From Prorocentrum cordatum (lineage: Eukaryota; Sar; Dinophyceae; Prorocentrales; Prorocentraceae), in assembly GCA_963575745.1 (NCBI GenBank), contig CAUYUJ010016139.1, forward strand, positions 230,164-294,163: a DNA stretch of 64,000 bases. The letters run 5' to 3'. How positions within the stretch are numbered: position 1 is the stretch's first letter; every line of letters starts with the position of its first letter. The translations under genes and the position numbers were made by a program. Under the pieces are notes generated by a model. That model ran no database searches. It had not been told where the DNA came from and saw only the letters and a list, made by a program, of their open reading frames with translations. Below are positions 22,705-34,280 of this stretch, one piece after another.

Positions 22705-23118
22705 TCAGATGTTGCGGCGATCAGTCACACGTCGACGGAATTTGTTAACTGCGTCTAGTTTTCGTGCTAGGTCACCTACCGCGAGTCTGGCAATACCCCA
22801 GCCGTCGAATAGCGACACCAGGTGTAGGGGGGAGCTTTCGCCCGCGTGGGAGGGCTGCGCTGCACGTCCGTCTCCATATGCCCTCTGCTCCTGCTGTGTG
22901 AAATCCCGTTCCGTCACTTCCTGGACGTGCAGCCTGCCCGTGACGTCGTCGGCCGCTTGATCAGGTCCTAAGCGGATGGTGCCTTGTTCATGCAGGGACT
23001 GAAGTGCCTCTCGGAGGGTACTGTTGTCCAGTCCAGAAACCTGATAGGCGGCAAGTACCTGATTGGGGGGGGGGCTATTGGGGCGTGCCCAGTTTCGCTG
23101 CCCCTGTGCTGCGACCAT
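22705..23118 (-). CDS. Copy A ORF1: methyltransferase N-terminal fragment
   Basis: It contains LDNSTLREALQSLHEQGT, a conserved Arg/Glu-rich stretch and C5-methyltransferase motif I (SLFDGWGIARLAVGD), nearly identical to copy B. Coding similarity ends just after LDAVNKFR, and the next bases correspond to the region upstream of ORF2 in copy B. Motif IV (the catalytic Cys) and everything through RNase H are therefore absent. As it stands this fragment cannot methylate DNA. Confidence 0.75.
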   Translation of the reverse strand: MVAAQGQRNWARPNSPPPNQVLAAYQVSGLDNSTLREALQSLHEQGTIRLGPDQAADDVTGRLHVQEVTERDFTQQEQRAYGDGRAAQPSHAGESSPLHLVSLFDGWGIARLAVGDLARKLDAVNKFRRRVTDRRNI

Positions 23119-24983
23119 ACCTGTTGGAGAACATCAATCGGTTGGGGGGCAGCGGTAGGTCCACTGGGGATGTGGGGGCTGATTCTCGGTCTTACCCTTC
23201 TTGTTCTTTCTCCTCCTCCTTGCTGGTCCGCTAAGGCGCGCGCGCGCGGCCCCTTCCAGGTCGCGTCTGTGTTGGCGCTATCGGTTGAGATACCCACATT
23301 GTCATCGGGAACCGTGGGTTGTTATCTGCCGTCCTTGGCGCTCTCGTCCGTGCCCTGCGTCTTAGCCTGGTTCCCGGGTGGCCTGTTTGTTGGGTCCGTC
23401 TGCTTCGACTCCTGCTCTGCGGTCGTACCGGGCCCCTCCGCGCCCTGCTTCTGCCCTGTCTTTCTGTCTGGTCTGTTGGCTGTTGTTGTGGTGTGGCTCC
23501 CACGGCCGCGCTGGCTCCTGCCTGCTGTCCATGGGTGTCCAGCCTACTCTGTTGGGACGTTGGGGGGGGTACCGCCCCAGCCTCCTGCGAGGGCCGCTCG
23601 GCGGGGCTCCCCAGAGGCGGTTCTCCCCTGAGGTTAGGCCAGGTGGGGTCGACTGTCCTCAGCCTGCTGGGGCTGGGGCAGGGACTGCTACCGGCGGCCG
23701 CGGAGAGTATTTCTTCGAGAACCACTTCGGTTAGGGAGGGAAGGGGCTCGCAGGCCCGCCTGCGTCGGGGCTTCTGCCTGTTGCGTCTTGTAGGCGCGCG
23801 CGTGCGTCATCCGCCGTTAGGGCTGCGCTCTTTGATGTTATGTTCCTCCCGTTAGGGCTCCTTGTGCCGACTGGTGGGTGCCGCGCCCAGTGCGCCTTGA
23901 AGGGGGCTATCAACCTGTGTGAAATATATGCTCTGGTAAATACTTGTCGCAACTGCTTCTCGAGTTGCAGCATACACGTGCCCCAACATATGGCGCTTAA
24001 TACTGTCCTCCATTCTGCTTCGTCCGTTCTTCCCAGCCCGTTCCATTGGGCGGGTGGGCCAAGGGTGCGGAGCGTCTCAGCCGCACTGCTGAGGAGTTGC
24101 TCCCCTTGGCGCCTCATGCAGGGTGGCAGATGTGTGCTCGCCCTGGGAGTATCGCCTCTTCCGAGCGGGTCTCCGGGTGGGGTTCGGGCGACGCTGTCTG
24201 GGGGTGGTCTTGGTCTACCCGCCTGTGCTTGCGGGGCCCCTTCCGCCTGGACCTCGCCTGCTGGTTCCTGTTGGGCTCGGTTCCCCCCGTCGCCCTCCCC
24301 TGTCAGTACGTTCCCCTCCGCCTGGGGGGCAGGTGTCGTTACCGTCGGGTGTGCGGTTCCTGTTTGTCTCAGCTGAGGGGCCGGGTGCTGTGGGCGATGC
24401 CCCTCGAGGGTTTCTGTAAGCTGCTGCATGTGTTGGTGCCGCGTTCCCGTCGGTACCTCCGCATGTGGTGGGACCTGCGCTCGCGGGCTCTGCCGTCCTG
24501 GGTGCTCGGCCCCGTGGCGTCCATCCCCGACTTCCTGGCTGGGGGCGCCTGTCGTTCCCGTACTGGGGGTGACGCTCGCGTGGGCGCTTCCTGGGGATGC
24601 CGACGGTGTGGTGTTGCCCTCGCCGTTGCCTCCCCCTTCTCGATGTCTCGGGATGCTCGCTGGGGAGTGGGACACTTGGCTGCCCGGGCGCACGGTCTGC
24701 GGCGTGCCCGTCCGCACCGCGGGGGATGGGTTAGCCCGTCGACACGAGGGGCTGTTGGAAGGGGTCTGCGGGCCCTGGGGAGGCTCTCGGTCCTCCGCCT
24801 GTGGGCCGTCTTGCCCCCTGCAGCGTGTCCTTTGCGGCTGCTCTTGCCTGGTCCGCGTATTCCGAACTCTGGCCTCGCCCGTGGGGTCCACTTGATTGCT
24901 TCTGGGGGTCCTTCACGGTCTGGGCGCTCTCCCTGGGTCGTGTCGCAACCTGTCCTGGCTGGCGGCCCTTCGGAGTCTCTCAT
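23119..24983 (-). CDS. Copy A ORF1: low-complexity linker
   Basis: A Pro/Arg/Gln/Ser-rich, probably disordered stretch with one conserved island shared with copy B: CWGTCMLQLEKQLRQVFTRA (near 23960) followed by APFKAHWARHPPVGTR. The reading frame changes at least twice. No known domain is seen. It separates the unrecognised conserved region from the methyltransferase. Confidence 0.5.
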
Positions 24984-27239
24984 CTAGAGAGCCTGGATGC
25001 CTTCAAGCGTACCTGGGGCCATCCTATGTGTTGTGTCACTGTCAACGTCTGCTCCTCTGCTCCCTGGGACGTCCAGCCAGGGGTGATGGGCAATGTATGT
25101 GGGGTCTGGTTCCGGCGAGAGCCACTGCGCGAAGGGGGGCTGCCTGGCTGCAAAGAGGTCCCAATTGTATCTTCTGATGGGTCTGCCCTCCTCCTGTCGC
25201 CGCTGTTCCAGTACCAATATGGTTTGTATACTTCTTGCCAGGTCGTGGGTGCTCTGCTCGTCAATGCATGCCTGAAGCCGGCCGAGCATGCCTTGTGCGC
25301 ACGCGACGGCATCGCTATCTGCCCTGACCAGTGTGCTTCCTGCCTGGGTCCTGAGTCGCATTTTGTGTGTGAGCACTTCCGCGAGGGGGGAATGCGTTCT
25401 CGGACGAGCTGGGCCTGGAAGTGGATCCACCGCAGCATGTCTTCTCGGGGGTATGATCGTGCTGTGGGGTTGGCTGGTGCCGCTTCCTGGCTCGTCGGGG
25501 GTCGGAGGATGCGCTGGCATGGCGTCCAACTTTGCCAGGTGCACCGGTCCGTGTAGCAGCTGAATGGATACCCTTATCAGCGGGCGGTCAGCGCCTCGGC
25601 TGGCTGCTCTCAGATCGACCTCGGCCGGCAGGGCGATGGCAATCCACATGGGGGTGGACGTGTAGAGGTGGCCGTCCTCGCCGCAGGTGGTGACGGATAC
25701 TTCCCCGCCGGTAGCCACCGCTGCTGAGAAGTGTTCCCCTGGGTGGAGTATGGTGCTGTAGTCCCGCAGGCCGTCCCTGCTCTCTGTAGTCACCCTCCGG
25801 GTGGGGAGTCGCCCGCTCATGCTGCTGTCTACCTCGCGCAGCCATTCCTCTGGGATGGCTGGGGGGGGGGCTGTTACCAGGCTTGCTCTTTCCCTACTGT
25901 CAGCCCCCTCTGGGAGCGGCCACGCCCTGGTATGTAAGCTGGCTCCTGCGGAGCCAATTGAGGCCGAAAACATCCGTAGCCTGGTGTGGCTGGGGATCCA
26001 AGGGTCAGGGCGCATTGGCCGTGGGTGGGGGGAGCCGACCTGTCTTCCTCGCTGGTCGAATGTTGTGATCTCCAATATCTGCGGCTGTACCGCTCTTCTG
26101 GGGGTCTGTCGCACACCTTCCTCGGCTATGGCTTCGATGTGCTCTGCTTGGGCCCTGGGGGTTCCCGTGTCACCCCTGATTTGTTCTCTTGTGGGGGTGG
26201 CTGGAAATATCCTGGCCACTTCCGACCCCGCCGTGATGCAGCTGGTCCCGCCAAAGGCTGCTGACATGCTGGCAGCGGCCCTGAGTCGGATCCTGACCTG
26301 CGTCATGTGTGTATACTCGCCTGCGTCTGGGAACCAAGCAAATACCGAGGAGACCTGCTCGACTGCTCCAGTACCTACTGTGGCCTCTACAGCACCCGCG
26401 ATTTCTTGTCGACTGGTCTGTCCTAGGTCCGCAAGGTTCCATCTAAGGTGGTGGCCTTCCTCTGGGTCGGTGAGTTTGATAAATGATGGGCCGCCGTCCC
26501 AGCCCCCCTCCATGAGGATCCTTCGGGGGCAGCGTGCAGGGGGGCCGCTCGCTTGCCGATCCAAACATGCGGGGGAGCTTCTCCTTGAGGTATCGCAGTA
26601 TGGGGGCCGCTACCCTTTCGGGGGTCTTTAGCAGGAGGACTCCTTCCCCCTTGAGGCCCGCTCTGTATCCTAGGGCTGCCGCCGCCTCTGCGGCCGTTGT
26701 CAGAGCGATACAGGTGGCGGCGGAAGAGACGGGGATGTGCACGGAGTCGGATGCCTCGCTGGACCTCCAGGTGCTTCCGTTGCTGCTGGCCGCTAAGGCT
26801 GCTTGAGCTGCGATCTGGAGGGCTTCAATGTGGGGGTCGTCTGGGGTCTGGCCTTGCATCGTCCTGTTACGAAGGCATCGGACCACGTGGTGGTAATGCG
26901 GCTCTAGTCCTTCTCTTAGGAGGGTCTCGCCCCTGGTAGGGGTATCCTGGTGGTGGCCCACTCAACGTCTCCAAGCGTCTGGTCCGAGTCTTCTAACGTT
27001 TGCCTCCACCAGGGAATCTGGGCCACTACGGCGTCGTTCCTTTGCTCTGGCGCAAGTGTGTGCAGAGCGTCGCTGGTGTCCACGTCGCTACCTTCCCAGT
27101 GTACTACCACGGAGGGAGGGAACACTGTTCTTTGGTTGTCGCCAGCAATGTCAAACTGTGCAGCCACTAGCTGCACCAGGGGGGGATTGCTGCGTCCTGT
27201 TATCACCGGGTTCCCTATAGGGAGCAGGTGCGTGATCAT
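24984..27239 (-). CDS. Copy A ORF1: unrecognised conserved region
   Basis: The longest open piece has 526 codons (26564-24984). It matches copy B over essentially its full length, for example ITHLLPIGNP, GGWDGGPSFIKLTDPEEGHH, PRPMRPDPWIPSHTRLRMFS, TRAWPLPEG, DYSTILHPGEH, IQLLHGPVHLAKL, PFAQWLSPEPDPTY and DVPGSRGADVD. Frame changes occur near 26.93 and 26.55 kb. I cannot assign it to a family. Position between a RING finger and a methyltransferase, in an element with no separate ORF for an RNA-binding coat, makes a structural or RNA-binding role possible, but that is only a guess. Confidence 0.55.
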
Positions 27240-29434
27240 GTTGGTGGCCGGGTGCCCCCATTGCGCGCCGGCGATGGCAATGAGCTCGGTGGGTCTGGGC
27301 CCCCCGGCGTCGGGGCTCCATGCCCTGTCAGGGCAACGATCCTGCAGGGGCTCACCCCCGAGGCTGCCGCCGCCAGCGCGGCCTGCAGCTGGGAGGCGCT
27401 GGCGTCCGCTATGAGGATGGTGGGGGTAGTGTGTCCCTCCTCTTGGGCATTCCTGTTTCTCACTAGTTCTTTTACCTGCTCGTAGGCGCTACGGCTGAGC
27501 AACGCTATCGTGGTGCCTGTGTCGTCCGCGTGTCTGTCCCCAATTAGCGGTTCTCTTGTGATGACTAGTTCTGCCCGCAGCTCCCTGACTGCCGCCATGA
27601 GCAGGGGGACTGGGAAGGTTGGTGGTCCTCTCTTTCTGGATCCTCCTTGCGGGTGTCTGGCTAGGATGGCAACCCATCTGTTCTGAGTAATGATCGGGGT
27701 TGAACTCATTCTTTCTTGTCTGGATGGGGGAACCGGTGCGCTACTGCCTCCTTGTCCCTCTTCGTCGGCGTGATCGGAGGGTGGAGTCGTACTGTCGGGG
27801 TCATGGTCCGTCTCATCGTCCACGTCCATTCCTTTTGGCTGCACTGGGGGCCTTCTGCTGTCCGCTACATACTCTTGGATTCTCCGCATGTCCCTGACTG
27901 TGATGTAGGTGTTCGGTCTCCGTATGGTCATTAAGTCAACCCTTAGGTAATCCAGTTCCGTTGCCAGTGCGGCTGTCGCAGCTGCTAGCTCGCCGTATGT
28001 GATGTGGGGCCTGATTGGGACCAGGATTCCGTCTCTCAACTGTAGCGTTGCCTGTGCCTCGCTGGGGGGGGGATGTCCTGGTAGCAGTGCCGCGACGCTG
28101 ACTCTGTCGTTGGCCCTGCAGTATGGGCAACGAACAGGCATGGCGCTGCTTCTCCCCCTGAATACTCCTGGCTGGCTCAGTCTCCATTGCTCGAGGCATT
28201 GTTTGTGAAACCGATGTCCACATAGGCCTAAGACTTCCACCACCCCACGGAGCTCCCCGGTGCAGATGGCGCACGTTTGCCCCCCCTCCCTGGTGTCCCA
28301 TGCCGGCATTTGCTCTGGCTGGCCAGCTCGGAGAGCCTCTTCAGCGTCACCGGGTGGGTTGGACGAGTTGGCAATGGCTGCGCCTATGCTTTCTATGCGG
28401 AGTCGTGCTGTAGTGATCGCTTCTTCCTCCGTTAGGCGCGCCTTGAGTCCAGCGGTGCGCAAGAGGAGGCGTATTTGTAGATTCCCGAACGGGGAGTAGG
28501 CTCCTGGGGGGCGTTCCCCCCCCTCGCTCAGCATGCGTCTGATGTCATCGGGGGTGTGTATGTCTGCGATTTGTAGCCACCTGGTGAGGACCTCAAACGG
28601 TCGGTTGTCGATGCTCCGTACCTGCAGCACTGGCCGTAGGAGGGGGGTGTAGTGGGGCGCTAGGCAGAGCCATATGGCTCTTGATATCCAGTTCCTTGGT
28701 TCGAGCTGAGCTCTGGTTTCTCTGAGCAACCCCTCTGCCACTATCTGGGCCTCTGTTCCGTTAAGGGAGGTGCGGTCTATACTCTGCTGCCTAGACCTGC
28801 CTGCGGCCTCGTCGTCTCTCTGAGTCGCGTCAAATGCCCGTATAAGGGCGCCCAGAGTTCCTCCTCCGTTGAGTGTCTGCGCGGTGGCTCTGTGGCTGTC
28901 GCTGGCTTGGTCGCCCAGCATCTGCCTGATGTCTTCGTGCCACGCAGTGGTGGTGCTTTGTGCTCTTCCTCTCGGGGGGGAGGCGGGCCGTTGTCCCCCT
29001 GCTGTGTTGTTCCCTATTCCGCTGCTCCTATCCTGGGCCCTGGCGTTCCGCAGGCGCGTGCCGCGGTCCACCGCGTCCCTGTCTGCTGTTAGTACTGCCT
29101 CCTGTAGTTGGCCGCGGGGATCGAGCCATCTCATGGTGCTTTCCTGGAGCTGAGGATCTATATATTCCCCTGGTAGTGGGGCCGCGATCGCTCTTCCTGC
29201 CTGTCGAGTCAGGCTAGCTGCTGCTAGTCCAAGCCTGTGGTGTGCCCCCTCGGGTGATGTGACGCCCGCCTGCTGCCATCTCTCGCCAGCACGTCTGGCA
29301 AGGGGGCAGGGGATTCCCGTGGCTTCAAACACGCGCTCGAGCGTAGCCCTTCCGTCCTCTGTCGCTGTGCCCCAGATGAAGGGGACAAGGAGTCGGCTCC
29401 ACGCCATGTTGGGGGGAATGTTGTCGTTCGCCAC
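27240..29434 (-). CDS. Copy A ORF1: RING-H2 finger protein segment
   Basis: An uninterrupted frame of 732 codons. Conserved helical segments (NIPPNMAWSRLLVPFIWGTA near 29400, RSIDNRPFEVLTRWLQIADI near 28600) precede a complete RING-H2 finger at about 28274-28112: CAIC, then LCGHRFHKQC, then CPYC, giving all eight C3H2C3 ligands. After it come an acidic Ser/Pro linker and the start of the unrecognised region (VALTGHGAPTPGGPDP). RING-H2 domains usually act as E3 ubiquitin ligases; whether this one recruits an E2 cannot be told. It is preceded by the N-terminal domain in another frame (change near 29.45 kb) and followed by a frame change near 27.28 kb. Confidence 0.8.
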
Positions 29435-30638
29435 TTGGGTGCGGATCTCGCGGATCTCCTGTAGTACTCGCCGTGCGTTCCCCTCGCTTCTCTGGGGGGA
29501 AGTGCGGTCAGGCTTTGCCTTGGCATGTGAGCTGCGCGCGTCTCATTCTCTTCTCTTCTCGTACTCCGTTGATCGCCCCCTCGGGCTGCTGGAGCCCCCG
29601 TTCCTCGCGCCCTCGCACGCAGCGCGACTGCCAGGCGCATCGCCTCTCCACACGGGCTGCCAGGAGCTAGGCTGTAGGCTATGATTCTTCCGTTGTTTCT
29701 GGCGGTCGCCACGATGGCCCGGCATGCCGCCTCGGTTGCCTCTACCGCTTCGGCGCTTGTGTCTGTTGCCCAGGCCCTGTCTGCTGGGGTGATGGAGAGA
29801 GCCTGGTCTATGAACGAGCCTCTTATTTCTCGTCGGAGCCACTCCACGTCTTCGGCCAGGAGTCTTTCGAAGCATTGTCGGTACCTGGGCCTTGGGCCCT
29901 GTGCGCTGTGGGCGGGGCTTATCGCCGCAGGGGATTGAGCCGGTATGGTGACAGTTGGGATTCGCGCGAGGCATCTTGGTACCCATTTCCGTAATTGCCT
30001 GCCGAACGGGTGCTCCCTGATGGTGTGCTGTATGTGTGACATCGCTTCCATAACCCATCCCATCGGGGCACAGCAGAGTCTGGCTAGAAAACCCGCCGCT
30101 GCCCGAACTGCCGGTTCGCCCCATGCGCCCGCGTCTCCCGCCTCGGCAGGGCATGTTCCAGATTCTGCCACAATGCCGCTTTCCAATGCTACTTCCGTCA
30201 TGCGGCACCATGCTGCGAGAAGCTCAGCGATCAGCCACGATGGGGAAAAACTGGTGGCCTCTGGCGGGGGGAAGTGGCTGTCTATGTGACTTGCGATAGG
30301 TGCGTACCGAGCCCCCACCCTGGCCAGCTGGAAGGTAAGCCTGATAGGTCCAGGGGGTGTCCGGGGGCTTCAAGGTCGCCCGTGTGCGTGTCGTCCGTAG
30401 TGGTCGCCCATGGTGATCCTAACCTGCGGCGCACAATGCAATTGGGGATGTCCTGGCGCGTGTTCCAGCAGCCAAAGTACCCGCATCTGCCGTTGAGGTG
30501 GAAAAATCTCCAAACCTTATCATTTGCGAGGTGCTGTTTATGGGCCAGGGTCCTGCCAAATTGGCGCCCTCGGAGTCTCCGGGTCCGCCTATGTCTGGAG
30601 TCTGCGGCTCGGCACTGGGGGTGGCTGGAGTGACCCAA
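29435..30638 (-). CDS. Copy A ORF1: N-terminal domain
   Basis: Shared with copy B from KWVPRC onward: RYRQCFERLLAEDVEWLRRE, IDQALSITPADRAWATDT, AIVATARNNGRIIAYSLAPG and GDALRLAIALRTRARG-like. Upstream and unique to A is a Cys/Trp-rich piece (WRFFHLNGRCGYFGCWNTRQ near 30490) that could bind zinc. The frame changes near 30.3 and 29.45 kb. No named family. Confidence 0.5.
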
Positions 30639-32307
30639 CCGTCACGGCCTGTGCCGTACTGTGGCAAGGAGAGGACGTCCGCCCCTGTATCGACCCAGTG
30701 TCCTCTACTAATAGCCCACTGTCTGACTTCGCTATGGTCTGGGAAGTGAACCGTGTTACGGCGGTGCTCGTGGACCAGGTGTTTGCACAGCCTAGACTTG
30801 TGTTCTGAGTTGGTGTCAGCTGGGCCGTTCTCCGCCACGTCCGGTGCAGGGTCGTGTCGCCACCTGGACATGCCGAGGAGAGTCGGGGGGGAGAGGCCCT
30901 CTGTCGGGTCACACACTGCTATGTCCACGTAGAGAGCAGCGTGGCGTAGTATGTCGTACTCCCTTTCTGCCGCAATGGTTTCTTCCTGCGTAGGTTCGTC
31001 AAAGTCTTAGATTTCTGATGTGATGTCCGGGTCTTGTGACAGACTGGCGTGGCGGAAGGCGAGCACCTGTACTGGGTCCGGCCCTACTCCACCTAGCCTA
31101 GCCTCATGATCGGATCCTGTGATGGACCAGACCAGCCAGGATAAGTCCAGCTGAGGCATCGCTGAGGCACAGCTGCGGAGGCTTCCTGTGCTTTTTCTTG
31201 CTCCTGTATCATGGGTCCGGGGTGTCCCCTGTGAGAGCGGTTGTTTCCCCTTGTCGCGGGGGGGCCTGCGTTCCCCGGAGGGTGACGGAGCCAGCAGAAG
31301 CTTGCCAGCTCCACCAGCCCTTCGCGCATGGCCTGGCTGCGAGGGGGGGCCCTGTGGATACTCCTCCATGGCCCATCCCTAGGCTCATGGTGCTCCAGCA
31401 GGGCCGAGATGGGACCCCCTCTCATGGTGTTCCTGGGGTCCATAACTATAAAAGGCCCGGCAGGGTGAATCGATGTTACGTGACACCCCTCGTCTTGGTG
31501 GAGGGGGGGGGGGTCTGAGCTGGGGCGTGTGTCTCCCCTGTCTGTGAATGTCCTCCCTCCTTCCTGGGCTGCGCGTCCTTGAGCCAGGAGGCGGAGCAGG
31601 CCAAATGCCTGGGGGGGGGGGGGGGGGTTGGGCTGTCGAGACCCCGAGCGTCCGAATCGATGCTGATTCCGTCGTCGCTCTCCCAATCCTGCGCCCACCC
31701 GTCGCTCGGGGTGCCGTTTTCTCGTTCGCCCTCGCCTGAGGGCGACCCCCCGTGCAGCGTCTGTCCCTGTCCTCATGTTGCGGCCGTGCTCCGTGTGGTG
31801 CTGACTCTCTCCGTCTGCGCCGATTCCTATCGGATCGAATGGCACAGCGGGGGATATTTCGACATCCTCTGTCGTGTCAGCCCTGGGCAGCCAAGTCGGG
31901 AAAGCCGTAGTTGGATCATGCGGTGGGAAAGGAACCCTGTCGGGGGAGGCCACGCTTCGGCCTCCGCTGGGAATCTCTGGCGTGTGATGCATCGCCTCGT
32001 GTGTGCTGCTTTGCGCAGCACCTACCTCTTCCGCGGGGGCTGGGAGGTCCTGCATCTGCGTGCAGGCGTCGTCACCGCCCCTCCCTGCCAGGCTCCCTTC
32101 CTGGTCGTATGGGGGATCTCGCGTCGTGCCTCGGGGCCTACTCGGGCGCCCGCTTGTCCGCATATCAGGGCTAGACTCTTCCCTCTGAGCAGCGCCACCA
32201 TCTGGGGTGCTGACCCCAGGTGCCACCTCGGATGCTTCGGGCGTCCTGTGTGCTTCTGAATCCTGAGGTGGCGGGCGTCCGCGGGCCGCAACCAGATCGT
32301 CGTGCAC
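30639..32307 (-). CDS. Copy A 5' coding region, low complexity with a possible zinc knuckle
   Basis: Two overlapping frames look real. One contains PAGPFIVMDPRNTMRGGPIS (near 31430). The other runs LDLSWLVWSITGSD, stops at TAA (31009-31007), then continues DFDEPTQEETIAAEREYDIL and LCKHLVHEHRRNTVHFPDHS (near 30770), a Cys/His cluster. Copy B lacks this whole segment, so conservation cannot be tested here. Start codon not established. Confidence 0.35.
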
Positions 32308-32319
32308 CGCGTGAGGAGG

Positions 32320-33060
32320 AGGAGAGGGGGGGGCGCAGCCGATAGCCGCAGAAACTGGTACATTGGAAGAGCGGGGGAAGAGACGGTCATGTGCGCCCTT
32401 GCGAGGCTCGAGTCGTCGGCCTCTGTCTCTACCTGAGCTTGCGCTGGCTCCGTGTGTGTGTGTGTGTGGGGGGGGGGGGGGGAGTATCCTCGATGGGAGT
32501 CCTGGCCCTGTCCATTAGTGGGGGGAACCTGCGTGATGGGAGGGTGGGGGGAGGAGGAGGCGCAGCCGATAGCCGCAGTATCTGGTGAATTGATGGAGGG
32601 GAGAGAGCGGTCGTCGATGTGTGCTCGCATGGGGTCATCTTCCTCTCTGAAGGTGAACCGTTCAGCATCTGATGTATCAGCCATCCTTGTCCCGCCGCCC
32701 TGGTCGAGGGCACTGTGACTCACCGCGGTGACAAGAGCAGGCGTGCCCTGCGCCGTAGGAGGAGGAGAAGAGGAGGAGGCGCAGCCGATAGCCGCAAGAT
32801 CTGGTAAATTGAAGGAGGAAGGGGAGTCGTCGTTTGTGTGCGTCCGCGTGGAGCCTGGGTCGTCTGCGATGGATCTCCCCACGCCGAACTGTGGGGGGAC
32901 TGCTGCTGCCACTGTCGGGGGGGGCCCAGTGACGGGCGCTCCACTGGCCAGTCCCTGAACATCGTGCCGAACCACGGATGACGTCGCATGAGAGCCTTGC
33001 ACGGTAGGAGGATGAGACGAGGAGAAGGCGCAGTCGATAGCCGCAAGATCTGGTGAATTG
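32320..33060 (-). repeat. Four ~230-bp tandem units carrying the AGCCG-AT-AGCCG motif
   Basis: The motif falls at 32335, 32561, 32781 and 33030, spaced about 220-250 bp, each preceded by a GGAGG-rich tract and followed by a CTGGTxxATTGA-like stretch (plus sense). Between motifs the units share GTGTGxxCGCxTGGxxTCxTC. In one minus frame each unit reads PDTAAIGCASSS-like, so the repeat may be translated, but the other frames are open too. Poly-G runs of 11-15 bases occur. Confidence 0.75.
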
Positions 33061-33690
33061 AAGGAGGGGAGGGGGGGGCGGTGATGTCTCTGCCTGCGTC
33101 ATCCTGCGGAGGGTCCTCCGTCAACACCGTCGCGGGGAGAGCGTCGTCTTCCCTTCGATGTCCCGCGTCGTCGTCACCTGGGCGCCCTTCTCCCACTGTC
33201 CCACGTGTGGGTTCTGAGGCTCCGTTTCCAACCACTGTGGGCTGGGCAGCGCCCGGTGCTCGGGCCCCCGGCGGGCTGTCCACCTGCCTTCGCGGGGGAG
33301 GGGGGGGCGTGGGAGGAACTGGGATATGCTCAGGATTCGTCGTCGCGTCCGGGCCATCCCCCGGTGCCTGTGAGTCTCCTTCCACCAAGCAAGGAGGAGG
33401 TGGTCTCAGACTTACCCTCGGTGCTGGGTCTGCCACGCCTGTGGGCGATTGCTGCTCCATGTGGGGGGATGTTGTCCCGATCGTTGGCAGTAATTGGACT
33501 CCCGAGCCGTGTGCTGCGCGATCTGCGTCGTCATCCTCTCCATCTGGCAGGTCAGGCATCGTCTGCGTGGCCAACGGGGGGGCGCTGCGTTCCTGGGCGG
33601 GGGGAACGGAGCGGCGTCCGGGCGCCCCCTTGAGAGGCGGGAGACTGCCCCGGAGGAGGCAGGCCCACCAGACGGCCTGGAGCCAAGGGC
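33061..33690 (-). other. 5' region of copy A, Pro/Gly-rich frames only
   Basis: Open minus-strand frames of Pro/Arg/Gly-rich sequence run through here with no recognisable domain. This may be the start of ORF1 or leader. Copy B lacks it. Confidence 0.35.
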
Positions 33691-34280
33691 TACGGCGCTG
33701 GTGGGGATACTTTTTTGTTCTGCGGTCCGCAAGGAAAAGTCCAGAGGGCGTGTCAATCAGGCAAACTGGGGCACAGTGCCAGATAATTAATGCTGCCAAG
33801 CAACTGGAGGCGCAGGCCAGGACAAAGAGACCACAGCCCGACGGCTGGAGACCGCGCCGAGCAGACCGGCAAGAGTGCACATGCAGAAGACCACTGAGCG
33901 AATGTCAGCGAGAGCCCACGAGGAGTCGCCCTGACGGCGCCAGCTCGCAAGCGAAACTGCCACAAGCTGGCTGGCGGGGATACTTTTTGATTCGCGGCCC
34001 GCAAGGAAAAGTCCAGAGGGCGGTGTGAACGAGGCTGGGGCACAGCGCACGGGAAGCAGATAATTAACGGCGCAGGACAGGTGCCGACCGAGGAGGCAAC
34101 CGCGAAGGCGCAAGCTGAGGCCCGGGCGCCACCACGCGACCACTAAAAGCCGCTGAGCGTGTGCCAGCAGCAGATAATTAACAAGCTGGACCTATGCCAG
34201 CAAAGAGGCAACTGAGAAGATACCAGCTGAAGCCCTGGTGCCACCACGCGGACCCCAAAAGCAGCTGAGCGTGTGCCAGC
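33691..34280 (-). repeat. 5' leader monomers of copy A
   Basis: Units begin at about 33691 and 33967 (276 bp apart) with a partial third from about 34166. Each holds TGGNGGGGATAC, a T-run, GCGGNCCGCAAGGAAAAGTC, GGGGCACAG, AGATAATTAA and, further on, CCACCACGCG with AAAAGC and GCTGAGCGTGTGCCAGC. Tandem monomers at the 5' end are known as promoters in some LINEs (mouse L1); the same role here is inference. 33832-33981 is almost identical to 57117-57268 at the 5' end of copy B. Confidence 0.7.

Larger units (their letters stand above)
11750..34280 (-). mobile_element. Family-1 giant LINE-like element, copy A (RT deleted)
   Basis: This is a minus-strand copy. 5' leader monomers are at 34280-33691 and the 5' coding region at 33.6-30.3 kb. 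ORF1 remains run from 30.3 to 22.7 kb (N-terminal domain, RING, unrecognised region, linker, first methyltransferase motif). ORF2 is at 22612-13578 (zinc finger, SF1 helicase, Cys-rich region), followed by a repeat-rich 3' tail. Relative to copy B it lacks the methyltransferase core, endonuclease, RT and RNase H (join near 22.72 kb). It carries a simple-repeat insertion at 18528-19890, frameshifts in ORF1, and isolated stops at 31009-31007, 21331-21329 and 16739-16737. It could move only with help. Ends are inferred from repeats, not from target duplications. Confidence 0.8.

Noticed and set aside
21498-30633. Many plus-strand frames of 100-280 codons across copy A (and likewise copy B)
   Set aside because: They are the opposite strand of conserved minus-strand coding. 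Only the minus frames show motifs and synonymous divergence between copies.
33834-33981. Long terminal repeats, from the near-identical block at 57117-57268
   Set aside because: Both blocks sit at the 5' ends of two elements in the same orientation. Neither element has the block at its 3' end in the arrangement of an LTR pair, and the enzymes are of LINE type.
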